Shown piece after piece: positions 41,228-48,865 of a stretch of DNA of 64,000 nt (position 1 is the first letter of the stretch; every line of letters begins with the position of its first letter). Source of the DNA: Oceanicaulis sp. (GTDB lineage: Bacteria; Pseudomonadota; Alphaproteobacteria; Caulobacterales; Maricaulaceae); contig CP157796.1 of assembly GCA_040112665.1 (NCBI GenBank), positions 2,629,501-2,693,500 of the forward strand, in the 5' to 3' direction. The notes under the pieces were generated by a model. That model did not search any database. It saw only the letters and a program-made list of their open reading frames with translations, and was not told where the DNA came from. The position numbers and the translations under genes are program-made.

Positions 41228-42115
41228 TCAGGCCATCATCTTTTCGATCGGCATCACCAGGATGGAGCGCGCGCCCACGGCCTTGAGCTTTTCAAGCGTC
41301 GACCAGAACACCTCCTCGGTGCACACGGCGTGCACGGCCACGACGTCTTCGCGGCCCACCACCGGCGCGACGGTCGGCGCGTCGGTGCCCGGCAGGATGG
41401 CGCGCACCTCTTCGAGCCGGTCGGCGGGGGCGTTCAGAAGGATGTACTTGGTCTGCCGCGAGGCGATGACTCCCTTGAACCGCTCGACCAAAAGCTCGGC
41501 GGTCTGGTCGATTTCCGGCGCGCGGGCCTCGGGACGCCGCACCAGAACCGCTTCGCTTTCCAGCACCGTCTCGAACGCTTCAAGCCCGTTGGCCTCGAGC
41601 GTCGCGCCAGTGGAGACGAGATCGCAGATCGCGTCGGCCACGCCCATGCGCGGTGCGACCTCGACGCTGCCGCCCATCTCGACCATTTCCGCGTTCACGC
41701 CGCGCTCTGCGAGGAATTTCGCGGTGAGGCCGGGATAGCTCGTCGCCACCGTACGGCCTTCGAGATCGGCGATTGAGCGGATCGCGCCGTCCTTCGGCGC
41801 GGCGAGTTTCAGACGGCAGCGCGCAAAGCCGAGCTTCAGCGCGATCTCGAGCCCTGCGAGGCGCTTGGACCGCGCCTGGGCTTCGTACAGCACGTTCTCG
41901 CCGACGATCCCGTAATCGCATGCGCCGGAGGCCACGAAGCTCGGAATGTCGTCGTCCCGGATCAGCATCAGATCGAGCGGCAGGTTTTCCGCCCGGCGCA
42001 TCAGCTCGTCACGGCCATAGGCCAGTTTCACGCCGGCGCGCTTGAGCAGCTCCAGCCCGCCCTCGGCGAGCCGGCCCTTCTTCTGGACGGCGAGGATCAG
42101 TCGCGGCGCGCTCAT
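41228..42115 (-). CDS. hisG: ATP phosphoribosyltransferase, long form
   Basis: 295 residues: catalytic domain (LILAVQKKGRLAEGGLELLKRAGVKL; GACDYGIVGENVLYE; ATSYPGLTAKFLAERGV) plus a C-terminal regulatory domain (ILPGTDAPTVAPVVGREDVVAVHAVCTEEVFWSTLEKLKAVGARSILVMPIEKM). The long form is feedback-inhibited by histidine and does not need HisZ. Its start overlaps the TrpR-like regulator stop by 4 nt, so regulator and first pathway enzyme are translationally coupled. Confidence 0.95.
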   Translation of the reverse strand: MSAPRLILAVQKKGRLAEGGLELLKRAGVKLAYGRDELMRRAENLPLDLMLIRDDDIPSFVASGACDYGIVGENVLYEAQARSKRLAGLEIALKLGFARCRLKLAAPKDGAIRSIADLEGRTVATSYPGLTAKFLAERGVNAEMVEMGGSVEVAPRMGVADAICDLVSTGATLEANGLEAFETVLESEAVLVRRPEARAPEIDQTAELLVERFKGVIASRQTKYILLNAPADRLEEVRAILPGTDAPTVAPVVGREDVVAVHAVCTEEVFWSTLEKLKAVGARSILVMPIEKMMA

Positions 42116-42435
42116 TCGCGCTCCTCCTTCAATCGGTCGAGCACCAGCCGGTAGCCCTTGTAGTTTTCCTGCCCGAGAAAGCGGGCGACGCGGGTCACCG
42201 TGGTGGTGCTCACCCCGGTCTCCGCGCTGATCTCGCGATAGGACTTGCCGCCCGCGTCCAGCATGCGCGCCACGCGCCAGCGTTCGGCCAGCGCCTGAAG
42301 CTCGCCAGGCGTGGTGAGGTCCCGTAGGAACCGCTCGGCTTCACCAGCGGTTTCAAGACGCAGCAAAGCGGCGGCCAGCGCCGCCACGTCTGCGGGCCCG
42401 CCCGCCTTCTGATTTTCAAGATCGACCGCCGCCAT
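42112..42435 (-). CDS. TrpR-like YerC/YecD family regulator heading the his operon
   Basis: 107 residues. The C-terminal part has a helix-turn-helix of TrpR type: ELQALAERWRVARMLDAGGKSYREISAETGVSTTTVTRVARFL. YerC-family proteins share the TrpR dimer fold, and related TrpR-family proteins have been proposed as histidine-responsive repressors in Gram-positive bacteria. The 4-nt overlap with hisG and the inverted repeat over its own promoter support a role as autoregulated his operon repressor here (inference). The ATG at 42435 has GGGAGG-like sequence upstream. Confidence 0.8.
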   Translation of the reverse strand: MAAVDLENQKAGGPADVAALAAALLRLETAGEAERFLRDLTTPGELQALAERWRVARMLDAGGKSYREISAETGVSTTTVTRVARFLGQENYKGYRLVLDRLKEERE

Positions 42436-42464
42436 GGCCGCCTCCCCGGGTTTCGTCGAGGGGC

Positions 42465-42500
42465 GTTATAGCGTGTTAGCGTGATGATACAAGATCACGC
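42465..42500 (-). promoter_or_regulatory. Candidate his operon promoter with overlapping operator
   Basis: Minus strand: TTGTAT (complement of 42487-42492) and TATAAC (complement of 42465-42470) with a 16-nt spacer make a sigma-70-like promoter about 30 nt upstream of the YerC-type start. The -35 hexamer sits in the centre of a perfect 7-bp inverted repeat, GCGTGAT-N8-ATCACGC (42479-42500). A dimeric repressor there would block polymerase. The repeat also covers the stop codon of the globin gene. No T-run follows, so it is less likely to be a terminator. Confidence 0.55.
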
Positions 42501-42929
42501 ATATGGGTTTTGCCACAGCAGGGTGCGGAACCGCTCCCCGATGCGCTCGGCGCGCTCCATGAAGAAGGCGACCGCCGCAGGGCTTTCGCTCATCTCTTCA
42601 AGCGTTTGCCGGAACAGGCTCAGCCAGCGATCGAAGTGCTCAGGCGCCATCCGGTCGACATGCTTGTGATGGGCGGGCAGCGGCCGCCCGGAATAAACCC
42701 CCGTGCCGAGCGCGATCGAGGACCAGAAGCATTTCATGGTCGCAAGATGCGGCGCCCAGTCCTCCCCGATCGCATGGGCGAAGACCGGCCCGAGCGCGGC
42801 GTCCGCGCGGACCTTCTCATAGAACGCCTCCACCAGCTGGTCGATGAACGCCTCGTCGACGCCGAGCGCGTCGGCCTCGGCGCGCATCTCGGAGCGGCGG
42901 GCCGAGGCGGTGCGGATGACGGTGGGCAT
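42495..42929 (-). CDS. Group III truncated hemoglobin
   Basis: 144 residues. VDEAFIDQLVEAFYEKVRADAALGPVFAHAIGEDWAPHLATMKCFWSSIALGTGVYSGRPLPAHHKHVDRM matches group III 2/2 globins: the distal-side FYEKVRADAALGPVF region, the conserved WAPHLATMKCFW, and the proximal His in HHKH. These haem proteins are thought to detoxify NO or reactive oxygen or to aid microaerobic respiration. The gene stands alone, upstream of the his operon on the same strand. Confidence 0.88.
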   Translation of the reverse strand: MPTVIRTASARRSEMRAEADALGVDEAFIDQLVEAFYEKVRADAALGPVFAHAIGEDWAPHLATMKCFWSSIALGTGVYSGRPLPAHHKHVDRMAPEHFDRWLSLFRQTLEEMSESPAAVAFFMERAERIGERFRTLLWQNPYA

Positions 42930-43007
42930 GGGGTAACGCTCTCGAACGCTTGCAGGGCGTCATGTGCGCGGGTCTGCTCACAGGTTCAAGGCGTTGCGGC
43001 GCCGCAC

Positions 43008-43157
43008 CCCCACCCCGGCCCTCCCCCGAGGGGGAGGGAGGGCGGTGTCGGGCGCGATAGACAGGCGAGAACGAGGGCGCCGAACGCCCGGCGGGAAAAT
43101 TTCCGCAGACCGGCGAGCCCCTCCCACCCTCCCCTTGAGGGGAGGGCCGGGGTGGGG
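43008..43157. repeat. Intergenic palindromic element, 150 bp with 19-bp terminal inverted repeats
   Basis: CCCCACCCCGGCCCTCCCC (43008-43026) is perfectly inverted as GGGGAGGGCCGGGGTGGGG (43139-43157). Each end also folds locally: CCCTCCCCC-GA-GGGGGAGGG at the left and CCCTCCCC-TTGA-GGGGAGGG at the right. The internal ~110 nt has no evident gene. It lies between the globin start and the end of the NAGGN peptidase gene. Its ends resemble those of the elements at 30534 and 38587 and the short hairpin at 15345. Confidence 0.75.
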
Positions 43158-43222
43158 TGGAGCCGCGCGCACCGCCGCGGCAAGGCTCGCAGAATCCTGA
43201 CTGGCTGGCAGCGCCAGCGCCG

Positions 43223-44416
43223 CTAGGCCTGCCCGCCGCCCGCATGGCCTTCGCCGGAGGGGCGGTCGGGGGCTTCGTCGCGGCCGTCCCAGCTGTCTTC
43301 GTGGGCGGGATCCATCGGCAGATGGGTGAACCCTTCGAGATCGCCGACCTCCTGGGAGTCGTGATTGATCTCCACCCGGCTCAGGCAGTAGGCGCGGACA
43401 AGGCGCGCGACCGAATGCAAAGCGTGCATGTGGATGCGTTCATAGCCGTGGCTCGCGTCGATGCCGAAGCAGACGAGCGCGGTGCGCACGTCCGCGCCGG
43501 ACTCGATCGCGCTGGCCGAATCCGAGCGGTAATAGCGGAACACGTCGCGCTGATGCTCGATCTCGTGCTCGCGGGCGAGCCTCAGGAGCTTCTGGGTCAG
43601 GTGGTAGTCGAACGGCCCGGTCTGGTCGGCCATGGCGACCGTCACACCGAACTCGCGGCTGTTCTGGCCCTCGGCCTGGGTGCCGTTGTCGATGGAGACC
43701 ATCGAGGCGATGTCGTGGGTGAGGATCGAGCTCGCCCCCGAGCCGACCTCTTCGGTGATCGACAGGATGAAATAGGTGTCGACCGCCAGGGGCTCGTCGC
43801 CGTCCAGGATCGCCTTGAGCGCGGCGAACATCGCGGCCACGCCCGCCTTGTCGTCGAGATGGCGCGAGACGATGAAGCCGTTGTCCATGAACTCGGGCTG
43901 GGGATCGATGGCGATGATGTCGCCGATATTGAAGCCGAGCGCTTCGAGATCGCCCGCGCTTTCAGCGATCACGTCGGGGCGCAGCTCGACCTGCCGCCAG
44001 TTCACCGGCTGGGTGTCGACCTCTTCGTTGAAGGTGTGCCCCGAGGCCTTCAGCGGCAGGATCGTGCCGCGGAACGCGCCGTGATCGACGGTGAAGACGG
44101 TCGCGCGCGCGCCTTCGGCGAAGCGCGAGGACCAGTTGCCGATGGGCACGACCTCGAGCCTGCCGTTCTCCTTGATCGCCTTCACCTGAGCGCCGAGCGT
44201 GTCGATATGCGCGACGATGGCGCGCGCCGGAGAACGCCTACCGCCCTGGATCTTGGCGCGGATCGCGCCGCGGCGGGTGATCTCGAAGGGCACGCCGAGC
44301 CGGGCGAATTCCTCACAGCACAGCCGGGTCACCTCGTCGGTGTAGCCGGTCGGGCTCGGGGTCTCCAGAAGGCGCTGGAGCATGGATTTGAGGTACTGGT
44401 CGTCGATGGAGATCAA
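43223..44416 (-). CDS. M42-family peptidase of the NAGGN osmoprotectant system
   Basis: 397 residues. Metallo-aminopeptidase-like domain with the zinc ligands in IVAHIDTLGAQVKAI, VSRHLDDKAGVAAM and ITEEVGSGASS, and a late His in IHMHALHSV. It matches the peptidase repeatedly encoded beside the NAGGN synthesis genes, thought to act on NAGGN or its precursors. The C-terminal ~30 residues are acidic/Gly-rich and variable. The start overlaps the upstream synthetase gene by 4 nt. Confidence 0.87.
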   Translation of the reverse strand: MISIDDQYLKSMLQRLLETPSPTGYTDEVTRLCCEEFARLGVPFEITRRGAIRAKIQGGRRSPARAIVAHIDTLGAQVKAIKENGRLEVVPIGNWSSRFAEGARATVFTVDHGAFRGTILPLKASGHTFNEEVDTQPVNWRQVELRPDVIAESAGDLEALGFNIGDIIAIDPQPEFMDNGFIVSRHLDDKAGVAAMFAALKAILDGDEPLAVDTYFILSITEEVGSGASSILTHDIASMVSIDNGTQAEGQNSREFGVTVAMADQTGPFDYHLTQKLLRLAREHEIEHQRDVFRYYRSDSASAIESGADVRTALVCFGIDASHGYERIHMHALHSVARLVRAYCLSRVEINHDSQEVGDLEGFTHLPMDPAHEDSWDGRDEAPDRPSGEGHAGGGQA

Positions 44417-46188
44417 ACCGTCGCCTCCGGTCGGGCGTTGCGCGATATCGAAAGCGGAAAGAGCAAGTCCACAAAGCGTTCCGCCGTCGGCTGCGGCTCG
44501 TGATTGGCCAGCCCCGGCCGCTCATTGGCCTCGATGAAAACGTGTTCGGGCTGGTCGGGGCGGTCGATGATGAAGTCGATGCCTGCAAGCGGGATCTCGA
44601 TGGCGCGGCAGGCTTCCACCGCGCTTCGGGCGATACGCGGATGCAGGCTGTGGGTGACGTCATGCAGGGCGCCGCCGGTATGGAGGTTCGCCGTGCGCCG
44701 CACGCGCAGACGCTCGCCGGCGTCGAGCACGCTGTCCCAGTCATAGCCCGCGGACCGGATGCAGCGCTCGGTCTCGGCGTCCAGCGGCACGCGGGACTCT
44801 CCCCCCGTCGCCGCCGCGCGCCGGCGCGAGAAGCTTTCCACGAGCTTGCGGACCGGACGCTTGCCGTCGCCGGTGATCTCGGGCGGCTTTCTCAGCGCAG
44901 CCGCGACCACCTCGTCGTTGATCACCAGCACCCTCAGATCGTCGCCGGAGCAGAACTGCTCGATCAGCACCGGCCCGCCCTGCCCGCGCGCGGAATTGAC
45001 CGCGGCCTGAAGGTCTTCAGGCGTATCCACGCCCACCGTGACGCCGCGGCCCTGCTCGCCGCGTGCGGGTTTGACGACGACGGAGCCGTGCTCGGCCATG
45101 AAGGCCTCGGCTTCTGACAGATCCTCCGCAGACGGATCGACAGCCAGCTGGGCGGGCACGGGCACGCCGGCCTGAAGCATCAGCCGCCTAGTCACCGCCT
45201 TGTCGTCGCACCGGCTCATGGCGACCGCGTTGGTGAGTTCGGACAGGCTTTCCCGGCAGACGATAGACCGGCCGCCATGGGTGAGCTTGAAGAACCCGCC
45301 CTCGGCGTCGAGCACCTCCACCCCGATGCCGCGCCGCCGGGCTTCGTCCACGATGATCCTGGCGTAGGGGTTGAGCCCCTCCTCCGGCGGCGGCGCGATG
45401 AAGAGGTTCTGATTGATGGTGTTCTTGCGCTTGAGCGTGAAGAAGGGCGCGCGCTTGAACCCCAGCTTCTCGTAGAGCTTGATCGCGCCGGAATTGTCGT
45501 GAAGCACCGAGAGATCCATGCACGCGCAGCCGCGCGCCTGGAAGGTCTCGGCGAGACGGCGCACGAGCGCTTCGCCCAGGCCCGGATGGGCCGCGCGCGG
45601 ATCGACCGCCAGGCACCAGAGCGAGCTGCCCTTCTCCGGATCGTCGAAGGCCCGGCCGTGATCGACGCCGGTGACCGCGCCGAGCACTTGGCCTGTGCGC
45701 TCGTCCTCGGCGACGAGGAAGGTCAGCGTCCGGCTGTCGCGCTGGCGCCAGAAGAAGTTCGGCTCCACCGGCACCATGCCGCGGGACACGTAGATCGTGT
45801 TGACCATCTCCGCGTCGGCTTCGGAACACAGCCGGCGGATGAAGAATCCCTTGGGCTGTTCGGCGCTGGAGCGGTAGGTCGCCAGATCCAGGCGGTAGGT
45901 GTGGCTGGGATCGAGGAAGACTTCCTGGGGCGCGACCGACATCACCACGTGCGGATCGCGCACATAGAAGGCGATGTCGCGCTTGTCGCGCTTTTCCGCG
46001 CGCAGGGTCTGAACGAGCGCGTCGGCGTCGTCGAAGGTCTGCGCGAAGATGAGCCGGCCCCAGCCGACATCGATCTCCACCTCCCGGCGACGGTCTTCAG
46101 AGGGCGGGCCAGAGGATTTCAGCGCATGCTCGCGCAGGCGCTTCAGCCGGTAATTCAGGGCCTTGCGGGACTGATCGGAAGTTTTCAC
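44413..46188 (-). CDS. ngs: N-acetylglutaminylglutamine synthetase (GNAT plus ATP-grasp)
   Basis: 591 residues from a GTG at 46188 with AGGAG 7 nt upstream. An N-terminal GNAT acetyltransferase region (LTFLVAEDERTGQVLGAVTGVDH; DPRAAHPGLGEALVRRLAETF) is fused to a C-terminal ATP-grasp ligase (GSVVVKPARGEQGRGVTVGVDTPEDL; GIDFIIDRPDQPEHVFIEANERPGL). It makes N-acetylglutaminylglutamine, the precursor of the osmolyte NAGGN. It is the middle gene of the three-gene operon. Confidence 0.9.
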   Translation of the reverse strand: MKTSDQSRKALNYRLKRLREHALKSSGPPSEDRRREVEIDVGWGRLIFAQTFDDADALVQTLRAEKRDKRDIAFYVRDPHVVMSVAPQEVFLDPSHTYRLDLATYRSSAEQPKGFFIRRLCSEADAEMVNTIYVSRGMVPVEPNFFWRQRDSRTLTFLVAEDERTGQVLGAVTGVDHGRAFDDPEKGSSLWCLAVDPRAAHPGLGEALVRRLAETFQARGCACMDLSVLHDNSGAIKLYEKLGFKRAPFFTLKRKNTINQNLFIAPPPEEGLNPYARIIVDEARRRGIGVEVLDAEGGFFKLTHGGRSIVCRESLSELTNAVAMSRCDDKAVTRRLMLQAGVPVPAQLAVDPSAEDLSEAEAFMAEHGSVVVKPARGEQGRGVTVGVDTPEDLQAAVNSARGQGGPVLIEQFCSGDDLRVLVINDEVVAAALRKPPEITGDGKRPVRKLVESFSRRRAAATGGESRVPLDAETERCIRSAGYDWDSVLDAGERLRVRRTANLHTGGALHDVTHSLHPRIARSAVEACRAIEIPLAGIDFIIDRPDQPEHVFIEANERPGLANHEPQPTAERFVDLLFPLSISRNARPEATV

Positions 46189-46201
46189 CGAAGCGCTCCT
46201 T

Positions 46202-47974
46202 TCAGAGGCCGTGGCTCTCCAGCCAGAGAGCGAGAAGTCCGATCTGGTACAGCTTCGATCCGCGCAGAGGCGTGATGTGCGCCTCGGGATCGTCCAGAAG
46301 CTTAGCGACATAAGGCTCGCGGACCACCCCGGCCTCGCGGAAACGGCGCGAATTGACCGTGTCGCGGACCTTCTCGAGATACGGCCCGCGCAGGTATTTC
46401 AGCGCCGGAACAGGGAAATAGCCCTTGGGCCGGTCGATCACCTCGTGCGGGATCACGTCCCGGGCGACGTCCTTCAGGATGCCCTTGCCGCCCTCGGCGG
46501 TCTTCATCTCGGCCGGCACGCGCGCGGCGGCCTCGACGACCTCGTGATCGAGGAAGGGCACGCGCGCTTCCAGACCCCAGGCCATGGTCATGTTGTCGAC
46601 CCGCTTTACGGGATCGTCGACCAGCATGACCTGGGTGTCGATCCGAAGCGCCTTGTCGATCGGACGCTCGGCGCCGGGCCTGGCGAAATGCTCGGCGACG
46701 AAGTCGCGCGGCTTGTCGCCGTTCAGCCAGCGGTCCTGCAGAAGCTCGCCCATCTCCGAGCGGTCGCGGTCGAAGAACGCCTTGGCGTAGGCGGCCAGCG
46801 GATCGTTGGCGTCCAGCATGGGCGGATACCAGTGATAGCCCGCGAAGATCTCGTCCGCGCCCTGGCCGGACTGGACGACCTTGACGTGGCGGGACACCTC
46901 CTGGCTCAGAAGATAGAAGCCCACGCAGTCATGGCTCGTCATCGGCTCGCTCATTGCGGCGATGGCGTCGTCCAGCGCGGGCAGCGCGCGGGCGGTGTCG
47001 ATCTCGATCTTGTGGTGATCGGTTTCAAAGCGCTTCGCGACGATGTCGGAATACTGGAACTCGTCGCCTTTCTCCTCGCCCACGCTCTCGAACCCGATCG
47101 AGAAGGTGGAGAGCCCGGTCTGCCCGGCCTCGGCCAGCAGCCCGACGATCAGCGAGGAATCGAGCCCGCCGGACAGCAGAACCCCGACCGGCACGTCGGC
47201 GACCAGCCGGCGTTTCACGCTGGCGCGCAGCGTGTCGGCGACCAGCCGCTTCCAGTCGGCGTGGGTGTAGCCCTGCTCGTCCTCGCGCGGGCCGAAGGCG
47301 ACGTCCCAGAACTTCTTCGTCGACCGCGAGCCGTCCGGCTTGATCCGCATCAGGGTGGCGGGGGGCAGCTTGCGCACGCCCTTGACCATGGTGAAGGGCG
47401 GCGGGACGACCGCATGGAAGCTGAAATAGAAGTTCAGCGCGTCCGGATCGAGGCTCTTATCGACATCGTCGAAACAGGTCAGCGCATGAAGGCTGGAGGC
47501 GAAGCGGAAGCCGCCCTGGGTCTCGGCGTAGTAGAGCGGCTTGATCCCCAGCCGGTCGCGGCCGATCAGCACCTCGCCGCCCTCGCGATGAACGATGGCG
47601 AAGGCGAACATGCCGTTGAGCTTCTGGACGAAATCCTCGCCCCAGGCGTGATAGGCCTTGAGGATCACCTCGGTGTCGCCGTGCGAGAAGAAGCGATAGC
47701 CCTGCGCCTCAAGCTCGCCGCGCAGCTCCTTGTGGTTATAGATGCACCCGTTGAACACGATCGACAGGCCCAGCTCGGCGTCCACCATGGGCTGCTGGGC
47801 GGCGTCGGAGAGGTCGATGATCTTCAGCCGGCGGTGGGCCAGCGCGGCGGGTCCCTGAGAGACCATGCCCGCCGCGTCCGGGCCGCGGCGCGCCATGCGC
47901 TCTGCGGCCGCGTCGAGCGCGGCGAGGTTCGGACGTCGGTCGTCGAAGCGTATCTCTCCGGCGATTCCGCACAT
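46202..47974 (-). CDS. asnO: N-acetylglutaminylglutamine amidotransferase (asparagine synthetase-like)
   Basis: 590 residues. The N-terminal MCGIAGEIRFDD carries the glutaminase nucleophile Cys2, with RRGPDAAGMVSQG following. The C-terminal ATP-pyrophosphatase domain has the SGGLDSS motif in VLLSGGLDSSLIVGLLAEAG. It amidates N-acetylglutaminylglutamine to NAGGN. First gene of the operon, transcribed from the shared region upstream of 47974. The ATG at 47974 is preceded by AAGGA about 10 nt away; the frame upstream is not conserved. Confidence 0.92.
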   Translation of the reverse strand: MCGIAGEIRFDDRRPNLAALDAAAERMARRGPDAAGMVSQGPAALAHRRLKIIDLSDAAQQPMVDAELGLSIVFNGCIYNHKELRGELEAQGYRFFSHGDTEVILKAYHAWGEDFVQKLNGMFAFAIVHREGGEVLIGRDRLGIKPLYYAETQGGFRFASSLHALTCFDDVDKSLDPDALNFYFSFHAVVPPPFTMVKGVRKLPPATLMRIKPDGSRSTKKFWDVAFGPREDEQGYTHADWKRLVADTLRASVKRRLVADVPVGVLLSGGLDSSLIVGLLAEAGQTGLSTFSIGFESVGEEKGDEFQYSDIVAKRFETDHHKIEIDTARALPALDDAIAAMSEPMTSHDCVGFYLLSQEVSRHVKVVQSGQGADEIFAGYHWYPPMLDANDPLAAYAKAFFDRDRSEMGELLQDRWLNGDKPRDFVAEHFARPGAERPIDKALRIDTQVMLVDDPVKRVDNMTMAWGLEARVPFLDHEVVEAAARVPAEMKTAEGGKGILKDVARDVIPHEVIDRPKGYFPVPALKYLRGPYLEKVRDTVNSRRFREAGVVREPYVAKLLDDPEAHITPLRGSKLYQIGLLALWLESHGL

Positions 47975-48010
47975 GCAGGGCCATCCTTTCGTCGAGTGGA
48001 CAGTGAATTC

Positions 48011-48063
48011 AAAAAAAACGCGGATCGGCGGACCCGCGCTTGCTGAGGCCATTCAAGCCGATC
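48011..48063 (-). promoter_or_regulatory. Candidate attenuator leader of the NAGGN operon
   Basis: On the minus strand, hairpin CGCGG/CCGCG (complement of 48019-48038, extended by TC/GA, tetraloop) is followed immediately by eight T residues (complement of 48011-48018): a terminator-like structure about 37 nt before the asnO start. A sequence further upstream, GATCGGC (complement of 48057-48063), can pair with GCCGATC (complement of 48023-48029) inside that hairpin and would disrupt it. This fits a terminator/antiterminator switch, but the pairing is only 7 bp and unproven. Confidence 0.4.
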
Positions 48064-48137
48064 AGGATCGTGGAAATCAAGTTTTGCAGGGCGTTTTCGC
48101 TGTGCTTTGCATGTATTCGGACTGCTGAAAATTTTTT

Positions 48138-48165
48138 GGAACGGTTGACGGCGCCCGCGCGTTCC
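48138..48165. promoter_or_regulatory. Symmetric bidirectional EcfG (general stress sigma) promoter
   Basis: Plus strand: GGAAC (48138-48142), 17 nt, CGTT (48160-48163). Minus strand: GGAAC (48165-48161), 17 nt, CGTT (48143-48140). Both match the alphaproteobacterial EcfG consensus GGAAC-N16/17-CGTT exactly. Transcription to the right would begin near 48170 (start codon of the DJ-1-like gene at 48232). To the left it would begin near 48133, giving a leader of about 160 nt for asnO. A weaker TTGACG (48145-48150) / TACCCT (48167-48172) sigma-70 reading also exists on the plus strand. Confidence 0.7.
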
Positions 48166-48231
48166 ATACCCTGTTCGGACTCGTCTAACTTGTCATTTGT
48201 CGAGCGCCGCCGCGCGGCGCCAGGAGGAATC

Positions 48232-48774
48232 GTGGCCTTTCAGAAACCCTATAACCGTCAAAAGCGTATCGACCTCGCCCATGTCGGCGAAGAGGGAGTC
48301 ATCGCCGTTTTGGTGGCCGAAGGTTTCGCGGCCTCGGATCTGACCCTGGTGGCCAGCGCCGCAGAGCGCGCCGGGTACAAGACCTGCATCCTCAGCCCGA
48401 ACAAGTCGCTGGTCGGCGGCCGTTCGGAAACGCGTGAGGAGATGAATTTCGTCGTCGACGGCCACCCCGGCGACCAGGGTCCGGACAAGTTCTCCGGCCT
48501 GCTCGTGCCCGGCGGCAAGACCAGCATCGACAAGCTCGCCGGCGATCAGGACGCGCGCCTGCTGCTTCTGGATTTCATCCGCGCGGGCAAGCCGGTGGTC
48601 GCCATGGGCGAAGCGGTCGGCTTCCTCGGCGACGCCGCTGAAAAGACCGGCGTTGAAGGCGACGCCGCGGTGGCGCTGAACGGCGAGGTGTTCGCCGCCG
48701 AAGGCGAGACCGCGCGCGAGGACGCCTCGGGCACCTTCATCAAGACGCTGTCGCTGAACACTGAAGCGGCATAG
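48232..48774 (+). CDS. DJ-1/PfpI-like protein lacking the nucleophile cysteine
   Basis: 180 residues from a GTG at 48232 with AGGAGG at 48222-48227. DJ-1/PfpI fold: GVIAVLVAEGFAASDLTLVASAAERAGYKTCILSP, then KFSGLLVPGGKTSIDKLAGD and a helix after PVVAMGEAVGFL. In active DJ-1/PfpI proteins the elbow contains Cys (ICHG); here the position is Gly126 (MGEAV). A similar non-catalytic domain occurs at the end of large catalases. It is divergent from the NAGGN operon and driven by the shared EcfG-like promoter, so a stress role is likely. A strong terminator follows. Confidence 0.8.
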   Translation: MAFQKPYNRQKRIDLAHVGEEGVIAVLVAEGFAASDLTLVASAAERAGYKTCILSPNKSLVGGRSETREEMNFVVDGHPGDQGPDKFSGLLVPGGKTSIDKLAGDQDARLLLLDFIRAGKPVVAMGEAVGFLGDAAEKTGVEGDAAVALNGEVFAAEGETAREDASGTFIKTLSLNTEAA

Positions 48775-48812
48775 CGCTAACTTACCGCGCTCGGACAGGC
48801 GCTTTAACGAAG

Positions 48813-48845
48813 AACGCCCCGGCCGTCGGCCGGGGCGTTTTTGTT
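48813..48845 (+). terminator. Rho-independent terminator
   Basis: AACGCCCCGGCC-GTC-GGCCGGGGCGTT: a perfect 12-bp stem with a 3-nt loop (48813-48839), followed by TTTTTGTTT on the plus strand. It ends the DJ-1-like transcript. The A-rich left side also lets it stop the convergent MFS transcript. Confidence 0.9.
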
Positions 48846-48865
48846 TGCGCGGCGGGTTGCGGCCC

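Noticed and set aside
42479..42500. GCGTGAT/ATCACGC repeat as terminator of the globin gene
   Set aside because: No T-run follows on the minus strand and the repeat surrounds a -35 hexamer, so an operator is favoured. A weak dual role cannot be excluded.
46211..48046. Long plus-strand frame antisense to asnO
   Set aside because: Arg/Gly/Leu-rich shadow of the asparagine-synthetase-like gene with no family resemblance.
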